From the NCBI GenBank assembly GCA_046710445.1, contig JBKEHD010000022.1, positions 1 to 17,030 of the forward strand: DNA of 17,030 nt. Reading direction: 5' to 3'. A program made the position numbers and the translations under genes. The notes under the pieces are model-generated. The model ran no database searches. It was not told the origin of the DNA and worked only from the letters and a program-made list of their open reading frames with translations. The DNA comes from JBKEHD01 sp046710445 (GTDB lineage Bacteria > Pseudomonadota > Alphaproteobacteria > Rickettsiales > Midichloriaceae). Positions 1 through 7,752 of this stretch are shown one piece after another. The stretch's first letter is position 1; each line of letters opens with the position of its first letter.

Positions 1-1
1 G

Positions 2-1984
2 CTTAAAAAATTAAAACAAAAATTTTTAAATCTATCCATAAAAAAGAAAATCATATCTTTGATAGCGATTTTTGTTACGTTAATACCGACTACTTTCTTA
101 GGTTTATTAGCATTCACTTATTATTACATAGGAATAGAATCCACCTTTAACAATCAAATAAGCAAATCTATATCAACAACAGTAAATGTAGCTAAATTAT
201 ATTTAGAAAAAAGTAAAGAGAGTATTAAATTCGACTTATTGCAAATTGAAAAAGTTTTAAATAAAGAAATGAAATTTATAGAAGATGCAAATGAATTAAG
301 CTCTTTATTGGACGCACAAGTAAAAACAAGAGGGATAACAGAAGCAGCAATTTTTGCCATAGATGAAATTCATTCTGGGAAAATAATAACCACAGAACAA
401 ACAACAATTGCAAGAAGCAAGCTTGCACTTAGCATGATTTTTCAAAAAATCACTTTACCTATGCTTAAACAGATCGATAAAAATAAAGTACATTCATTTG
501 AAACTACAGATGGTGATAAAATATACGCTGTAACAAAATTAGAAATACCAGGATCTGGCGGTGATATGTATTTGATTGTTAGCAATTACATAGACAAAAA
601 AATTATTGAACATTTAAAAAACACTCAAGGTTCTGCAAAGCAATATTACGACTTAATGCACGATGCAAGCATAACAAAAAACAAATTATATATAGCATTT
701 TTCATACTAAGTTTTGTAATTGTAGCTATATCATTTTTTGTATCAATAAAATTTGCCAATATTATTATACGACCTTTAAATCAACTCTTTGATGCAACGC
801 ATAAAGTAAAAGAAGGGAATTACTCTGTACGCGTATATGAGAGAGAAGCAAATGATGAATTGTCAGCTTTAAGCAAAGCTTTTAACAAAATGACAACTAC
901 AATTGAAAAGCAACATAACGACCTAAAATTCGCATATAAAAAAATAGATGAACGAGTAAAATTCATAGAAGCAGTACTTACTGAAACTGCATCAGGAGTA
1001 ATTGCAATTTCTACAAATAAAAAAATTAATTTATTTAATCACACAGCTTCAAAATTATTCCCATTAAAACTTAAGGATAATATTGAGACTACATTTCCAG
1101 AGATAACCAATTTAATAGAAGAAATACAAAACAGTCCACATGACAACTCACATACTAATATAGTTATCAAAAGAAAAGGACGAAAGTACAATTTATTGAT
1201 AACCATAGGTGCAGTTATCATAGATGAAGAAATCACGAATATCATAATTAGTTTTGAAGATATAACGGAATTAGTTGCTGCACAAAGAGAATCTGCATGG
1301 TCCGATGTTGCAAGAAGAATAGCTCATGAAATAAAAAATCCACTAACCCCGATACAACTTTCAGCAGAAAGATTAAAAACAAAATACTCAGATCAAATCA
1401 ATAAAGACGATTTACCAAAATACCAAAGATATATCAACTCCATAATCAAAAATGCTAATGATATCCATATAATAATAAATGAATTCATACAATTCGCCAG
1501 AATACCAAAAGCTAAGCTAGAATCATGTGATATAATTAATATTATAAAAGACGTAATCTTTAATCAAAAAAACATTTGTAAAAATATAAATTATATATTT
1601 AACAATGAACTAAAAAGCTACAATGTGATCTGTGATAAAACACAAATAACTCAAGTACTAACCAATTTATCAAATAATGCGGCAGAATCTATTGAAAATA
1701 AATACGGTGCAAATAGTAATTTAGGCTTAATTAAAATAGAACTATTAGAAAAAGATATAAATACATTGGAAATTTCAGTATATGATAATGGTGGTGGAAT
1801 AGAAGAAGATTTATTGCTAAAAATTTTAGAACCATATATAACAACTAAGAAAACTGGGATGGGATTAGGTTTATCTATTGTTAAGAAGATTTTGGACGAT
1901 CATGATACAAAATTGGATCTAAAAAATCTTGACGAAGGAGTTGTGATTAAATTTGATTTAAAAAGAGATATTGATGAAAAATAA
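2..1984 (+). CDS. ntrY: NtrY-type sensor histidine kinase, 5' end outside window
   Basis: A membrane-bound sensor kinase of the NtrY family, which autophosphorylates on His and passes the phosphate to the NtrX regulator (nitrogen or redox sensing). The frame is open with no stop from base 2, so the gene starts upstream of the window. The TTG at 59 is not needed as a start. Numbered from that TTG, residues 1-24 form a membrane segment followed by a family-like GIESTF stretch. A periplasmic sensor region leads to a second membrane segment at about 211-233, then HAMP (about 234-287), PAS (about 300-400) and HisKA with the H-box AHEIKNPLTP (His423). The ATPase domain has the N-box NLSNNAAESIE, a DNGGGI box and GMGLGLSIVKKI. 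All catalytic motifs are intact. Full-length NtrY proteins carry further N-terminal membrane segments, which would lie before base 1. The stop overlaps the next gene, so the two are probably co-transcribed. No ntrX is visible. Family assignment is strong; the signal sensed is unknown. Confidence 0.9.
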   Translation, partial: LKKLKQKFLNLSIKKKIISLIAIFVTLIPTTFLGLLAFTYYYIGIESTFNNQISKSISTTVNVAKLYLEKSKESIKFDLLQIEKVLNKEMKFIEDANELSSLLDAQVKTRGITEAAIFAIDEIHSGKIITTEQTTIARSKLALSMIFQKITLPMLKQIDKNKVHSFETTDGDKIYAVTKLEIPGSGGDMYLIVSNYIDKKIIEHLKNTQGSAKQYYDLMHDASITKNKLYIAFFILSFVIVAISFFVSIKFANIIIRPLNQLFDATHKVKEGNYSVRVYEREANDELSALSKAFNKMTTTIEKQHNDLKFAYKKIDERVKFIEAVLTETASGVIAISTNKKINLFNHTASKLFPLKLKDNIETTFPEITNLIEEIQNSPHDNSHTNIVIKRKGRKYNLLITIGAVIIDEEITNIIISFEDITELVAAQRESAWSDVARRIAHEIKNPLTPIQLSAERLKTKYSDQINKDDLPKYQRYINSIIKNANDIHIIINEFIQFARIPKAKLESCDIINIIKDVIFNQKNICKNINYIFNNELKSYNVICDKTQITQVLTNLSNNAAESIENKYGANSNLGLIKIELLEKDINTLEISVYDNGGGIEEDLLLKILEPYITTKKTGMGLGLSIVKKILDDHDTKLDLKNLDEGVVIKFDLKRDIDEK

Positions 1985-2963
1985 AAATATGGTTACTGGA
2001 ATTTGGTATATGATACTGAACTCTATGTCTCTCGCCCTGATTTATGTGTTTATGAAAAGATTATCATACTCTTTTGACACAAGCCAAGTGGTCTTTTTCT
2101 ATAAATTTTGTTGTTTCATAATTGTATTACCTTGGGTTTTTAGCAAAGGTATCAGTATACTAAAAACACCACAATTAAAATTACACATCTTAAGAGGATT
2201 TTTTAGTGCAGCTGGTTCTCTTTTCTTCATGTATTCACTACAATTTGTAAAAGTAGCTAACGCAACAGCATTGAGTTACCTAGAACAAGTATTATGGACA
2301 ATTATTGCATTAATCTTCTTTCAAGAAAAATTTTCCTTTTCAAAAATATCAGCAATATTAATTAGCTTTATAGGAGCATTAGCAGTCATATATCCAGGAT
2401 TAGTACAATCATCTTATCCTTTTTTCAATGTTAACATAATCTTTATTCAAGAGTATAACGAATACTACACATACGTCTTTTTAGCGATAATAAGCTGGAC
2501 AGCAAATAGTGTGTCTGTAAAAATACTTGGGAAAAAAGCAAAAAACAAAACTCAAGCTTTTTATGCATTATTATTTTCCTCAATTTTCTCTTCATTCGTA
2601 GCATTTGTAAATTGGAAAAAAGTGGAACTAAGCTTTTTGACAATAATGATGCCATACAAGTTGGTTCCACTGACAAATATAAACTTTGAAGCATCTCATG
2701 TAATGTTTTTTATAGTTATCACAATTTGTTATGTAATTCACTCAATAGCCTTTTTCAAAGCTATGCAAAAAGCTAACATGTCAACATTAGCACCTTATCA
2801 TTATATAAAAATAGTATTTGTAGGAATACTAAGTTATTTGATATTTGGTCAAACACTGGATAGTAATGTATACGCCGGATACTTAATGATAATAGTATCT
2901 GGCGTATTCTTAATAAGGCACGAAAAAAATATACAGAAAAAAACCTTAGTAGAAGACAAATAA
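1974..2963 (+). CDS. EamA/DMT-family inner-membrane permease
   Basis: A drug/metabolite transporter superfamily protein of about 329 residues with roughly ten hydrophobic segments, arranged as two EamA halves. Each half ends in the usual pattern: A-x-A-L-x-Y with a later FFQEKFS and GALAVIYPG stretch in the first half, and APYHYIKIVF, FGQTL and GYLMIIVSGV in the second. The family moves small metabolites across the inner membrane. In Rickettsia, members include an S-adenosylmethionine importer, but nothing in the sequence fixes the substrate. I chose ATG 1974 over the TTG at 1971. It has a weak purine-rich AAAGAGA stretch upstream and overlaps the kinase stop by 11 bases, which suggests translational coupling. 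Its stop is separated by a single base from the stop of the convergent gene on the other strand. The family is secure; transport of SAM or another host metabolite is only a suggestion. Confidence 0.85.
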   Translation: MKNKNMVTGIWYMILNSMSLALIYVFMKRLSYSFDTSQVVFFYKFCCFIIVLPWVFSKGISILKTPQLKLHILRGFFSAAGSLFFMYSLQFVKVANATALSYLEQVLWTIIALIFFQEKFSFSKISAILISFIGALAVIYPGLVQSSYPFFNVNIIFIQEYNEYYTYVFLAIISWTANSVSVKILGKKAKNKTQAFYALLFSSIFSSFVAFVNWKKVELSFLTIMMPYKLVPLTNINFEASHVMFFIVITICYVIHSIAFFKAMQKANMSTLAPYHYIKIVFVGILSYLIFGQTLDSNVYAGYLMIIVSGVFLIRHEKNIQKKTLVEDK

Positions 2964-2964
2964 T

Positions 2965-3483
2965 CTATAACTCTTCAGGCGAAGCTGAATTACTTGCACT
3001 TTCTTGTTCAGATGCAAGAGCATCAACTACATCACATGTAGCTACTACAGCTCTTTCAACAAATTGAGCGGCTCCTTCTACCCCTTCTTGCAAAAGATGT
3101 ACTCCACCTGTACTCACATCTTTATATACTTCTTCAGCTACAGGAATTAACTTAGATATACCTTCAATTATTTCTGGTAAAGAGTCTACCATATCATCTC
3201 CAAAATCTGCCGCAGCCTCTAAATAATTTTTTTCCTCTATATCTTCATATATTTTATATACAGAAGTGATAACAGTATGCACGATATTTTCCAATTCTTT
3301 AATATCCTTACCAACACCGTACTCTTGACCAAGTTTTTCAACAATTCTTTCTAAAAGCACAGTCTTTTTTACATTACCTAAACCAGAGCTTAAAGCTTCA
3401 AGACATGAAACCACATGCTCTGCAATATCTTCTCCTGCACGCAATTTATCGATAAAATTTAAACCACTCATAACACACACCAT
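2965..3483 (-). CDS. hypothetical acidic, helix-rich protein
   Basis: A 172-residue protein that I do not recognise. It is acidic (many Glu and Asp) and predicted by eye to be mostly amphipathic helices. Examples are IVEKLGQEYG, DIKELENIV and VHLLQEGVEGAAQF. There is no signal peptide or clear membrane segment, and the C-terminal tail is Ser/Glu-rich (residues about 158-172). It has three Cys that do not form a motif. The ATG at 3483 gives MVCVMSGLN; an in-frame ATG at 3471 (MSGLNFIDK) is equally possible because neither has a good ribosome-binding site. The next gene upstream on the same strand (3650-4975) is also unrecognised, with 166 bases between them, so they may be transcribed together. 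Codon use looks like that of its neighbours, and the long uninterrupted frame supports a real gene. A lineage-specific or host-interaction protein is possible, but no function is assigned. Confidence 0.7.
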   Translation of the reverse strand: MVCVMSGLNFIDKLRAGEDIAEHVVSCLEALSSGLGNVKKTVLLERIVEKLGQEYGVGKDIKELENIVHTVITSVYKIYEDIEEKNYLEAAADFGDDMVDSLPEIIEGISKLIPVAEEVYKDVSTGGVHLLQEGVEGAAQFVERAVVATCDVVDALASEQESASNSASPEEL

Positions 3484-3649
3484 TTAATTAATTAACTATG
3501 TATGCTAACATAACTATCAATAACTCTATACAACCCTAAATACGCAGCAATGTATTTTTGTATTTTTGTTGTTTTATCGCATCTGCTGAAAATCCTAAAA
3601 ATTATTGATAATCTGGAAGAGATTGTTTGAGTAGCGAATGTTAAAATGA

Positions 3650-4975
3650 TTATTTCGCTAAACTAGAGCTACCTTTTGAATCTGATCTCACATTTAATAT
3701 TGTTTCAGTAAATTTTCCCACCCCATCTCTTTGTACATTACTATCTTGAGCATGATCTTTGAGATCAAATTTATTTAATTCAACATTAACCTTTAATACT
3801 TCGGATAATTGTTCTTTAATTTCTTGTGTTTCTTGGTAATATGATATTAATTTTATGACACCCAAAATTATACCTGGAAGCACTGTTATCACTGCTAAAG
3901 CAATACCAAATTTATATGCAATGCTAGAATTTTTTGCTTCAGGCTGATGTTCTTCTAATTTCCTACCAATTTCTGAGAGTTTTTCAAGCGTCTCCAAATC
4001 AACACCCCTATACAAACTTTTTAAATCCAAATCTTTCTGCCCATCCATATCTAAAGCAAATTCTCCTTGATTAATTAAATTATTAATTTTGTTAAAACAT
4101 TTTTCTGGATCTGCAACAAAATTAGCAAGAGCAGAGTCTTTCTTAGTTGTGTCTATAGATAAATCTAAAGCTAACTGATCATACATAATTTTAAGCTTAG
4201 CTTTATCTTCTTTACTTGTACCCTCATCAAGATATAAATTAACTACAGCATCAAACATTTGCTCCTTATTACCATTGTGTACTTTATCAATAGATGGAGA
4301 ATCTTTGGATAATTGTTCCCTTATATACAGTTCGGCTATACTATCAGGTACTTTTGCTCCATCTTCAATTAACGGGCCCACTACTATCTTTACAAAGTCT
4401 TCTTTTCCTCTCCCGGCGCTATTGAATTCATCTGCAAAAAGTTTAATCATATCTTTATTTTGCACGGGATCTTGCTTCAAATGTTTAAAAAAATCTTTTA
4501 ATTGCTCTTTGTTCCCTTGTTCTTTTAGGATATTCTTTACTCCCTGTTGTTTATCACCATTTGTTTCAATTGCGTATTGTATTGGAGATTTGCCATCTAT
4601 CATGAAATCACCACGCACTGCAATTTTCATTAAATCTTCAGGATTCAGTCCTTCAAAATCTGTTTTATTTCTTATACATTCAACTACCTTTTTCTCAAAT
4701 TCATCAACAGAGTAATTGTTACTACCAATAGCTATGGTATGATTCTTAGTACGGGCTGTTGCTAACACAGCCTTATTTGTATCAAAGCCGTCATTTTTCA
4801 ATGCAAATAATACAGGATCTTCACCATTTATAGCTTTTGTATTTTCAATTGCCCATAACACAGGATCTTTACCATCTAACTCAATTCGCATTATTGCAGC
4901 ATAATGCAAAGGATCCATGCCATTGAATAATTCACCTTTTTCTATTGCGGATAAAATATCATCTTCTTCAGACAT
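3650..4975 (-). CDS. repeat-containing protein with C-terminal membrane anchor, function unknown
   Basis: A 441-residue protein of no family I can name with certainty. The N-terminus carries a repeated motif of the form [DN]-G-x-[DS]-P-[LVI]-x-[YFW]-A at residues 18-26, 34-42, 50-58 and 127-135. The first three copies are exactly 16 residues apart, and a degenerate copy lies near 108-112. The motif resembles the turn-helix core of an ankyrin repeat but is half its usual 33-residue length. The middle (about 140-350) is charged and helical. Residues about 357-377 form one strongly hydrophobic membrane segment, followed by a 60-residue hydrophilic tail with a possible coiled coil (QETQEIKEQLSEVLKV). 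There is no N-terminal signal peptide. The ATG at 4975 is the natural start. The divergent upstream gap holds a possible promoter at 5007-5035. It could be a degenerate ankyrin-type effector or a membrane-tethered scaffold; this is inference only. Confidence 0.8.
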   Translation of the reverse strand: MSEEDDILSAIEKGELFNGMDPLHYAAIMRIELDGKDPVLWAIENTKAINGEDPVLFALKNDGFDTNKAVLATARTKNHTIAIGSNNYSVDEFEKKVVECIRNKTDFEGLNPEDLMKIAVRGDFMIDGKSPIQYAIETNGDKQQGVKNILKEQGNKEQLKDFFKHLKQDPVQNKDMIKLFADEFNSAGRGKEDFVKIVVGPLIEDGAKVPDSIAELYIREQLSKDSPSIDKVHNGNKEQMFDAVVNLYLDEGTSKEDKAKLKIMYDQLALDLSIDTTKKDSALANFVADPEKCFNKINNLINQGEFALDMDGQKDLDLKSLYRGVDLETLEKLSEIGRKLEEHQPEAKNSSIAYKFGIALAVITVLPGIILGVIKLISYYQETQEIKEQLSEVLKVNVELNKFDLKDHAQDSNVQRDGVGKFTETILNVRSDSKGSSSLAK

Positions 4976-5006
4976 AACAACAACACCATATCAACCATTA
5001 TTAACT

Positions 5007-5035
5007 AGTGTATAAGCATCTATAGATTTTTTCAA
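5007..5035 (-). promoter_or_regulatory. possible sigma-70 promoter for the repeat protein gene
   Basis: On the minus strand TTGAAA (5035-5030) and TACACT (5012-5007) are separated by 17 bases, matching five and four of six consensus positions. It lies about 32 bases upstream of the ATG at 4975, in the gap between divergent genes. The region is AT-rich, so chance matches are common. Confidence 0.35.
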
Positions 5036-5108
5036 ATTTTAAATATTATGCTTTTAATTAAAATTAATTATATTATAAACGTAAAGAAATAAGATATTTT
5101 GTGAAAAA

Positions 5109-6479
5109 ATGAAAAATATAATCGAAACAATTAATCCAGCAACAGATGAAAAAATAAATGAATATCAATGCCATGATATCATCGCAATCAAAAAAATAGC
5201 TCAAAATTCAGCAATAGCACAAAAAAAATGGTCGAAAATTAATTTAAACACAAGAATAAAATATATTGAAAAATTATCCGAGATATTGGATTCAAAAAAG
5301 CAACATTTAGCAAAATGTATAACAAATGAAATGGGGAAAACTATATCAGAATCCATAGCTGAAGTAGAAAAATGCAAGATATTATGCGATTATTATATAG
5401 AAAATTCAGAGAAATTTCTGAAGTCAAAAATTATACAAACAAATTTCAGTAAAAGTTATTATACTTACCAACCATTGGGCGTAATATTTGGCATCATGCC
5501 ATGGAATTTCCCATTATGGCAGGTAATGAGATTTGTAGTGCCAAATTTAATTATTGGAAATAGTATTTTATTGAAGCATGCATCGAACACTACAGGTGTT
5601 TCTTTAGAAATCGAAAAATTTATGAAAGAAGTTTTGCCTGAAAATTTATTTAGAAGTTTAATACTGCATGTGAATTTAGTCAAAGAAGTCATAAAAGATT
5701 GCAATGTCGCAGCAGTAACCATCACTGGAAGCAAAAAATCTGGCTCTTCCGTCGCACAAGAAGCAGGAAAAAATATTAAAAAATCAGTCCTAGAATTAGG
5801 TGGAAACGATCCCTATATAATTCTAGAAGATGCAGATTTAGATTTAGCAGCCGAACACAGTGTGAAATCAAGATTATTAAATACAGGCCAAGTATGTATA
5901 GCAGCAAAAAGAATAATAATATGTGAATCAATCAGAAGTGAATTTGAAAAAAAAGTGATAGCACTTGTAAAAAAATATAAATACATCAATCCATTATTAC
6001 CAGATGCTAATCTTGGTCCATTAGCAAAAAAAGATATAAGAGAGACATTATCAAGGCAGGTAAATCTGAGCCTAGAAGAAAATGCATCTTGTATATACAA
6101 AAGTAATATCCCAAACGGTAAGGGCTATTATTTCCCCGTAATGATATTAAACAATGTGGATTGTAATAATACAGCATTTAAAGAAGAGCTTTTTGGCCCT
6201 GTTGTTTGCATAACTTCCGCCCAAGATGAGAAAGAGGCAATAAAATATGCCAATATGTCTGAATACGGATTATCTGCTGTAGTATTTACGTCTAATATAA
6301 CTAAAGGTGAATATATTTGTGCTAATGAATTAAATTTTGGTATGTGCAATCTAAACAGCATGGTGGCATCAGATCCAAGATTACCATTTGGAGGCATAAA
6401 ATCTTCTGGTTTCGGAAGAGAGCTTGGTGAAATGGGGTTAACAGAATTTGCTAATATAAAAACCATCAATATTAGATAA
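5109..6479 (+). CDS. NAD(P)-dependent succinate-semialdehyde-type aldehyde dehydrogenase
   Basis: A cytosolic aldehyde dehydrogenase of 456 residues, the usual length for the short succinate-semialdehyde dehydrogenase group (about 455). It would oxidise succinic semialdehyde to succinate, feeding the TCA cycle. Catalytic residues are visible: Asn133 in MPWNFPLWQ, Glu229 in LELGGND and nucleophile Cys263 in NTGQVCIAAKR. The C-terminal signature NSMVASDPRLPFGGIKSSGFG is the form seen in this subgroup and argues against betaine- or lactaldehyde-type enzymes. The start ATG at 5109 gives an N-terminus (MKNIIETINPATDE) that matches the family; its ribosome-binding site is poor. It is a single-gene unit, divergent from the repeat protein gene and convergent with lptF. 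There is no gabT or other GABA gene in view, so the true aldehyde substrate could be broader. Family call very sure, substrate moderately so. Confidence 0.88.
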   Translation: MKNIIETINPATDEKINEYQCHDIIAIKKIAQNSAIAQKKWSKINLNTRIKYIEKLSEILDSKKQHLAKCITNEMGKTISESIAEVEKCKILCDYYIENSEKFLKSKIIQTNFSKSYYTYQPLGVIFGIMPWNFPLWQVMRFVVPNLIIGNSILLKHASNTTGVSLEIEKFMKEVLPENLFRSLILHVNLVKEVIKDCNVAAVTITGSKKSGSSVAQEAGKNIKKSVLELGGNDPYIILEDADLDLAAEHSVKSRLLNTGQVCIAAKRIIICESIRSEFEKKVIALVKKYKYINPLLPDANLGPLAKKDIRETLSRQVNLSLEENASCIYKSNIPNGKGYYFPVMILNNVDCNNTAFKEELFGPVVCITSAQDEKEAIKYANMSEYGLSAVVFTSNITKGEYICANELNFGMCNLNSMVASDPRLPFGGIKSSGFGRELGEMGLTEFANIKTINIR

Positions 6480-6501
6480 AAGCTTCCAGAATAGCTTATC
6501 T
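6474..6501. terminator. hairpin in the convergent gap, possible bidirectional terminator
   Basis: AGATA-(AA)-AGCT at 6474-6484 pairs with AGCTTATCT at 6493-6501, giving nine base pairs with a two-base bulge and an eight-base loop. The structure spans the whole gap between the aldehyde dehydrogenase and lptF stops. It is GC-poor with no clean U tract, so terminator function is uncertain. Confidence 0.3.
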
Positions 6502-7610
6502 TAAATAGTATTCATAAATTTCAATTGCTCTTTATTTTTCTTATACATAATAACGATTAAAATCACAGGAATGCATATATTAACTACATACATTAGTGCA
6601 GAAAATTTATCTGGATTTCTATTAAGTAACATATATAAAATTAAATTAATTATTATAACAAATACACCAGCAAAAAATGCCAATACATTGATGTTATTAG
6701 ATTTTTCTCTACTAAACTGATCTTGAGTTAAGAAAAAAAATACAGCGACTACAATTGATAATGATATTGACGGCCATATTAATCTAAAATGACCATGAGC
6801 TCTAAATTTTGGTGCAGCATTTTTAGAAAATCCATCAAAAAATAGTAATTTTGAAATACTCATTTCATAAGCATCATCTTTAACAAAATCCTTTTTTGCC
6901 ATAATTATATTATTAATATCTATAGAAGATTTAGAAAATTTCATTAAAGAATTTTTTTTTGTTTTTTGATCAAATTCTAAGCGAGATCCATTATACAATA
7001 TAAATTCCATCTTCTCTCCATGACGCTGCAGTTTGCCAGAATTCGCGATATACGTCACATCTTTAGAAGGGTTTCTTGAATTAAATAAAAATATATTTTT
7101 CAACAAATTATCATCTTCTCTTTTTTTTATATATATAGTTAAACCATTTATTTTAGATATGAATGTGTTGAATTGTAAAAGATTCACTATGGAACTTTGA
7201 TTTATCTCTAACTTTAAATCTTTAAATTTTGATGTACTAATTGGCAATAAATATACTGATATAATCCAGTGCAGTGCAGCAACAAATAATGAAAAATATA
7301 CAAAGATTTTTAATATATTAACTCTATTAATACCAATTGAATATAAAACTAATATCTCTTTATTATAAAGCATTTTTTTATACGAATAATATACCGTAAG
7401 AAAAGCAGATATAGGTAAAATAATAAAAAGAAGCAGCGGTAATAAATAAATTGTCAATTCTATAAAATGGCTTATTTTAGCACCTTTATTAAAAATAACA
7501 TCGAGATACCTTATAGATTGTATGGCCCAAGAAATGATGGCCATAAAGGTAGTGATAGTGAAAAAAGAAAGAAACAAATTCTTAAAAATACTTTTCTCGT
7601 ATAAATACAT
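6501..7610 (-). CDS. lptF: LptF/LptG-family LPS export permease, most like LptF
   Basis: An inner-membrane subunit of the LptB2FG transporter, which extracts lipopolysaccharide from the inner membrane and delivers it to the LptC-A-D bridge. The 369-residue protein has the family layout. Three N-terminal membrane segments (about 10-33, 50-73, 96-120) are followed by a periplasmic beta-rich domain (about 125-270) and three C-terminal membrane segments (about 275-355). The N-terminal YEKSIFKNLFLSF and the YSIGINRVNIL stretch after the second segment are typical of the YjgP/YjgQ family. A TTG at 7616 would add two residues; I prefer ATG 7610, which starts with MYLYEKSIF. The gene begins only 15 nt after the encoded CCA of tRNA-Arg, leaving no room for its own promoter outside the tRNA. 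It probably depends on read-through from the tRNA. Distinguishing LptF from LptG is less certain than the family. Confidence 0.88.
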   Translation of the reverse strand: MYLYEKSIFKNLFLSFFTITTFMAIISWAIQSIRYLDVIFNKGAKISHFIELTIYLLPLLLFIILPISAFLTVYYSYKKMLYNKEILVLYSIGINRVNILKIFVYFSLFVAALHWIISVYLLPISTSKFKDLKLEINQSSIVNLLQFNTFISKINGLTIYIKKREDDNLLKNIFLFNSRNPSKDVTYIANSGKLQRHGEKMEFILYNGSRLEFDQKTKKNSLMKFSKSSIDINNIIMAKKDFVKDDAYEMSISKLLFFDGFSKNAAPKFRAHGHFRLIWPSISLSIVVAVFFFLTQDQFSREKSNNINVLAFFAGVFVIIINLILYMLLNRNPDKFSALMYVVNICIPVILIVIMYKKNKEQLKFMNTI

Positions 7611-7625
7611 TATCAAAAAATTACT

Positions 7626-7702
7626 TGGTGTGTCCTGGAGGATTCGAACCTCCGACCCATAGCTTAGAAGGCTATTGCTCTGTCCAGCTGAGCTAAGGAC
7701 AC
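7626..7702 (-). tRNA. tRNA-Arg(TCT), CCA encoded
   Basis: Read on the minus strand, a complete cloverleaf is visible. The acceptor stem GTGTCCT (7702-7696) pairs with AGGACAC (7636-7630), with discriminator A at 7629 and CCA encoded at 7628-7626. The D arm contains TAGCTCAGCTGGACAGAG. The anticodon stem ATAGC/GCTAT closes the loop CTTCTAA, with anticodon TCT at 7668-7666. The T arm is GGAGG-TTCGAAT-CCTCC. It decodes AGA (and AGG by wobble), the Arg codons expected to dominate in this AT-rich genome. It lies between lgt and lptF on the same strand. Confidence 0.97.
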
Positions 7703-7719
7703 AAAATCAGAATAAACTA

Positions 7720-7747
7720 AATATCAATGAAAAAGCTAAAAAGTCAA
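7720..7747 (-). promoter_or_regulatory. possible promoter for tRNA-Arg and lptF
   Basis: On the minus strand TTGACT (7747-7742) and GATATT (7725-7720) are 16 bases apart, matching five and four of six consensus positions. It sits just after the lgt stop (7753) and about 18-20 bases before the tRNA 5' end, as expected for a tRNA promoter. Confidence 0.4.
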
Positions 7748-7752
7748 ATCAT

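Noticed and set aside
59..61. TTG as the start of the sensor kinase
   Set aside because: The frame stays open back to base 2, and the family has additional N-terminal membrane segments, so the true start is upstream of the window.
2974..2989. Small hairpin TTCAG/CTGAA near the convergent stops
   Set aside because: Five pairs inside coding sequence with no U tract; expected by chance.
3632..3660. Inverted repeat TAGCGAA/TTCGCTA as a terminator of the repeat protein gene
   Set aside because: Only seven pairs with a 15-base loop, it overlaps the last codons, and no U tract follows on the minus strand.
4275..4715. Open frame of 146 codons on the + strand
   Set aside because: It lies entirely within the 441-residue gene on the other strand, is rich in Ser, Phe and Cys as antisense frames often are, and has no recognisable domain.
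5050..5079. Promoter for the aldehyde dehydrogenase (TATAAA at 5074-5079)
   Set aside because: No acceptable -35 at 16-18 bases; the region is almost purely A and T.
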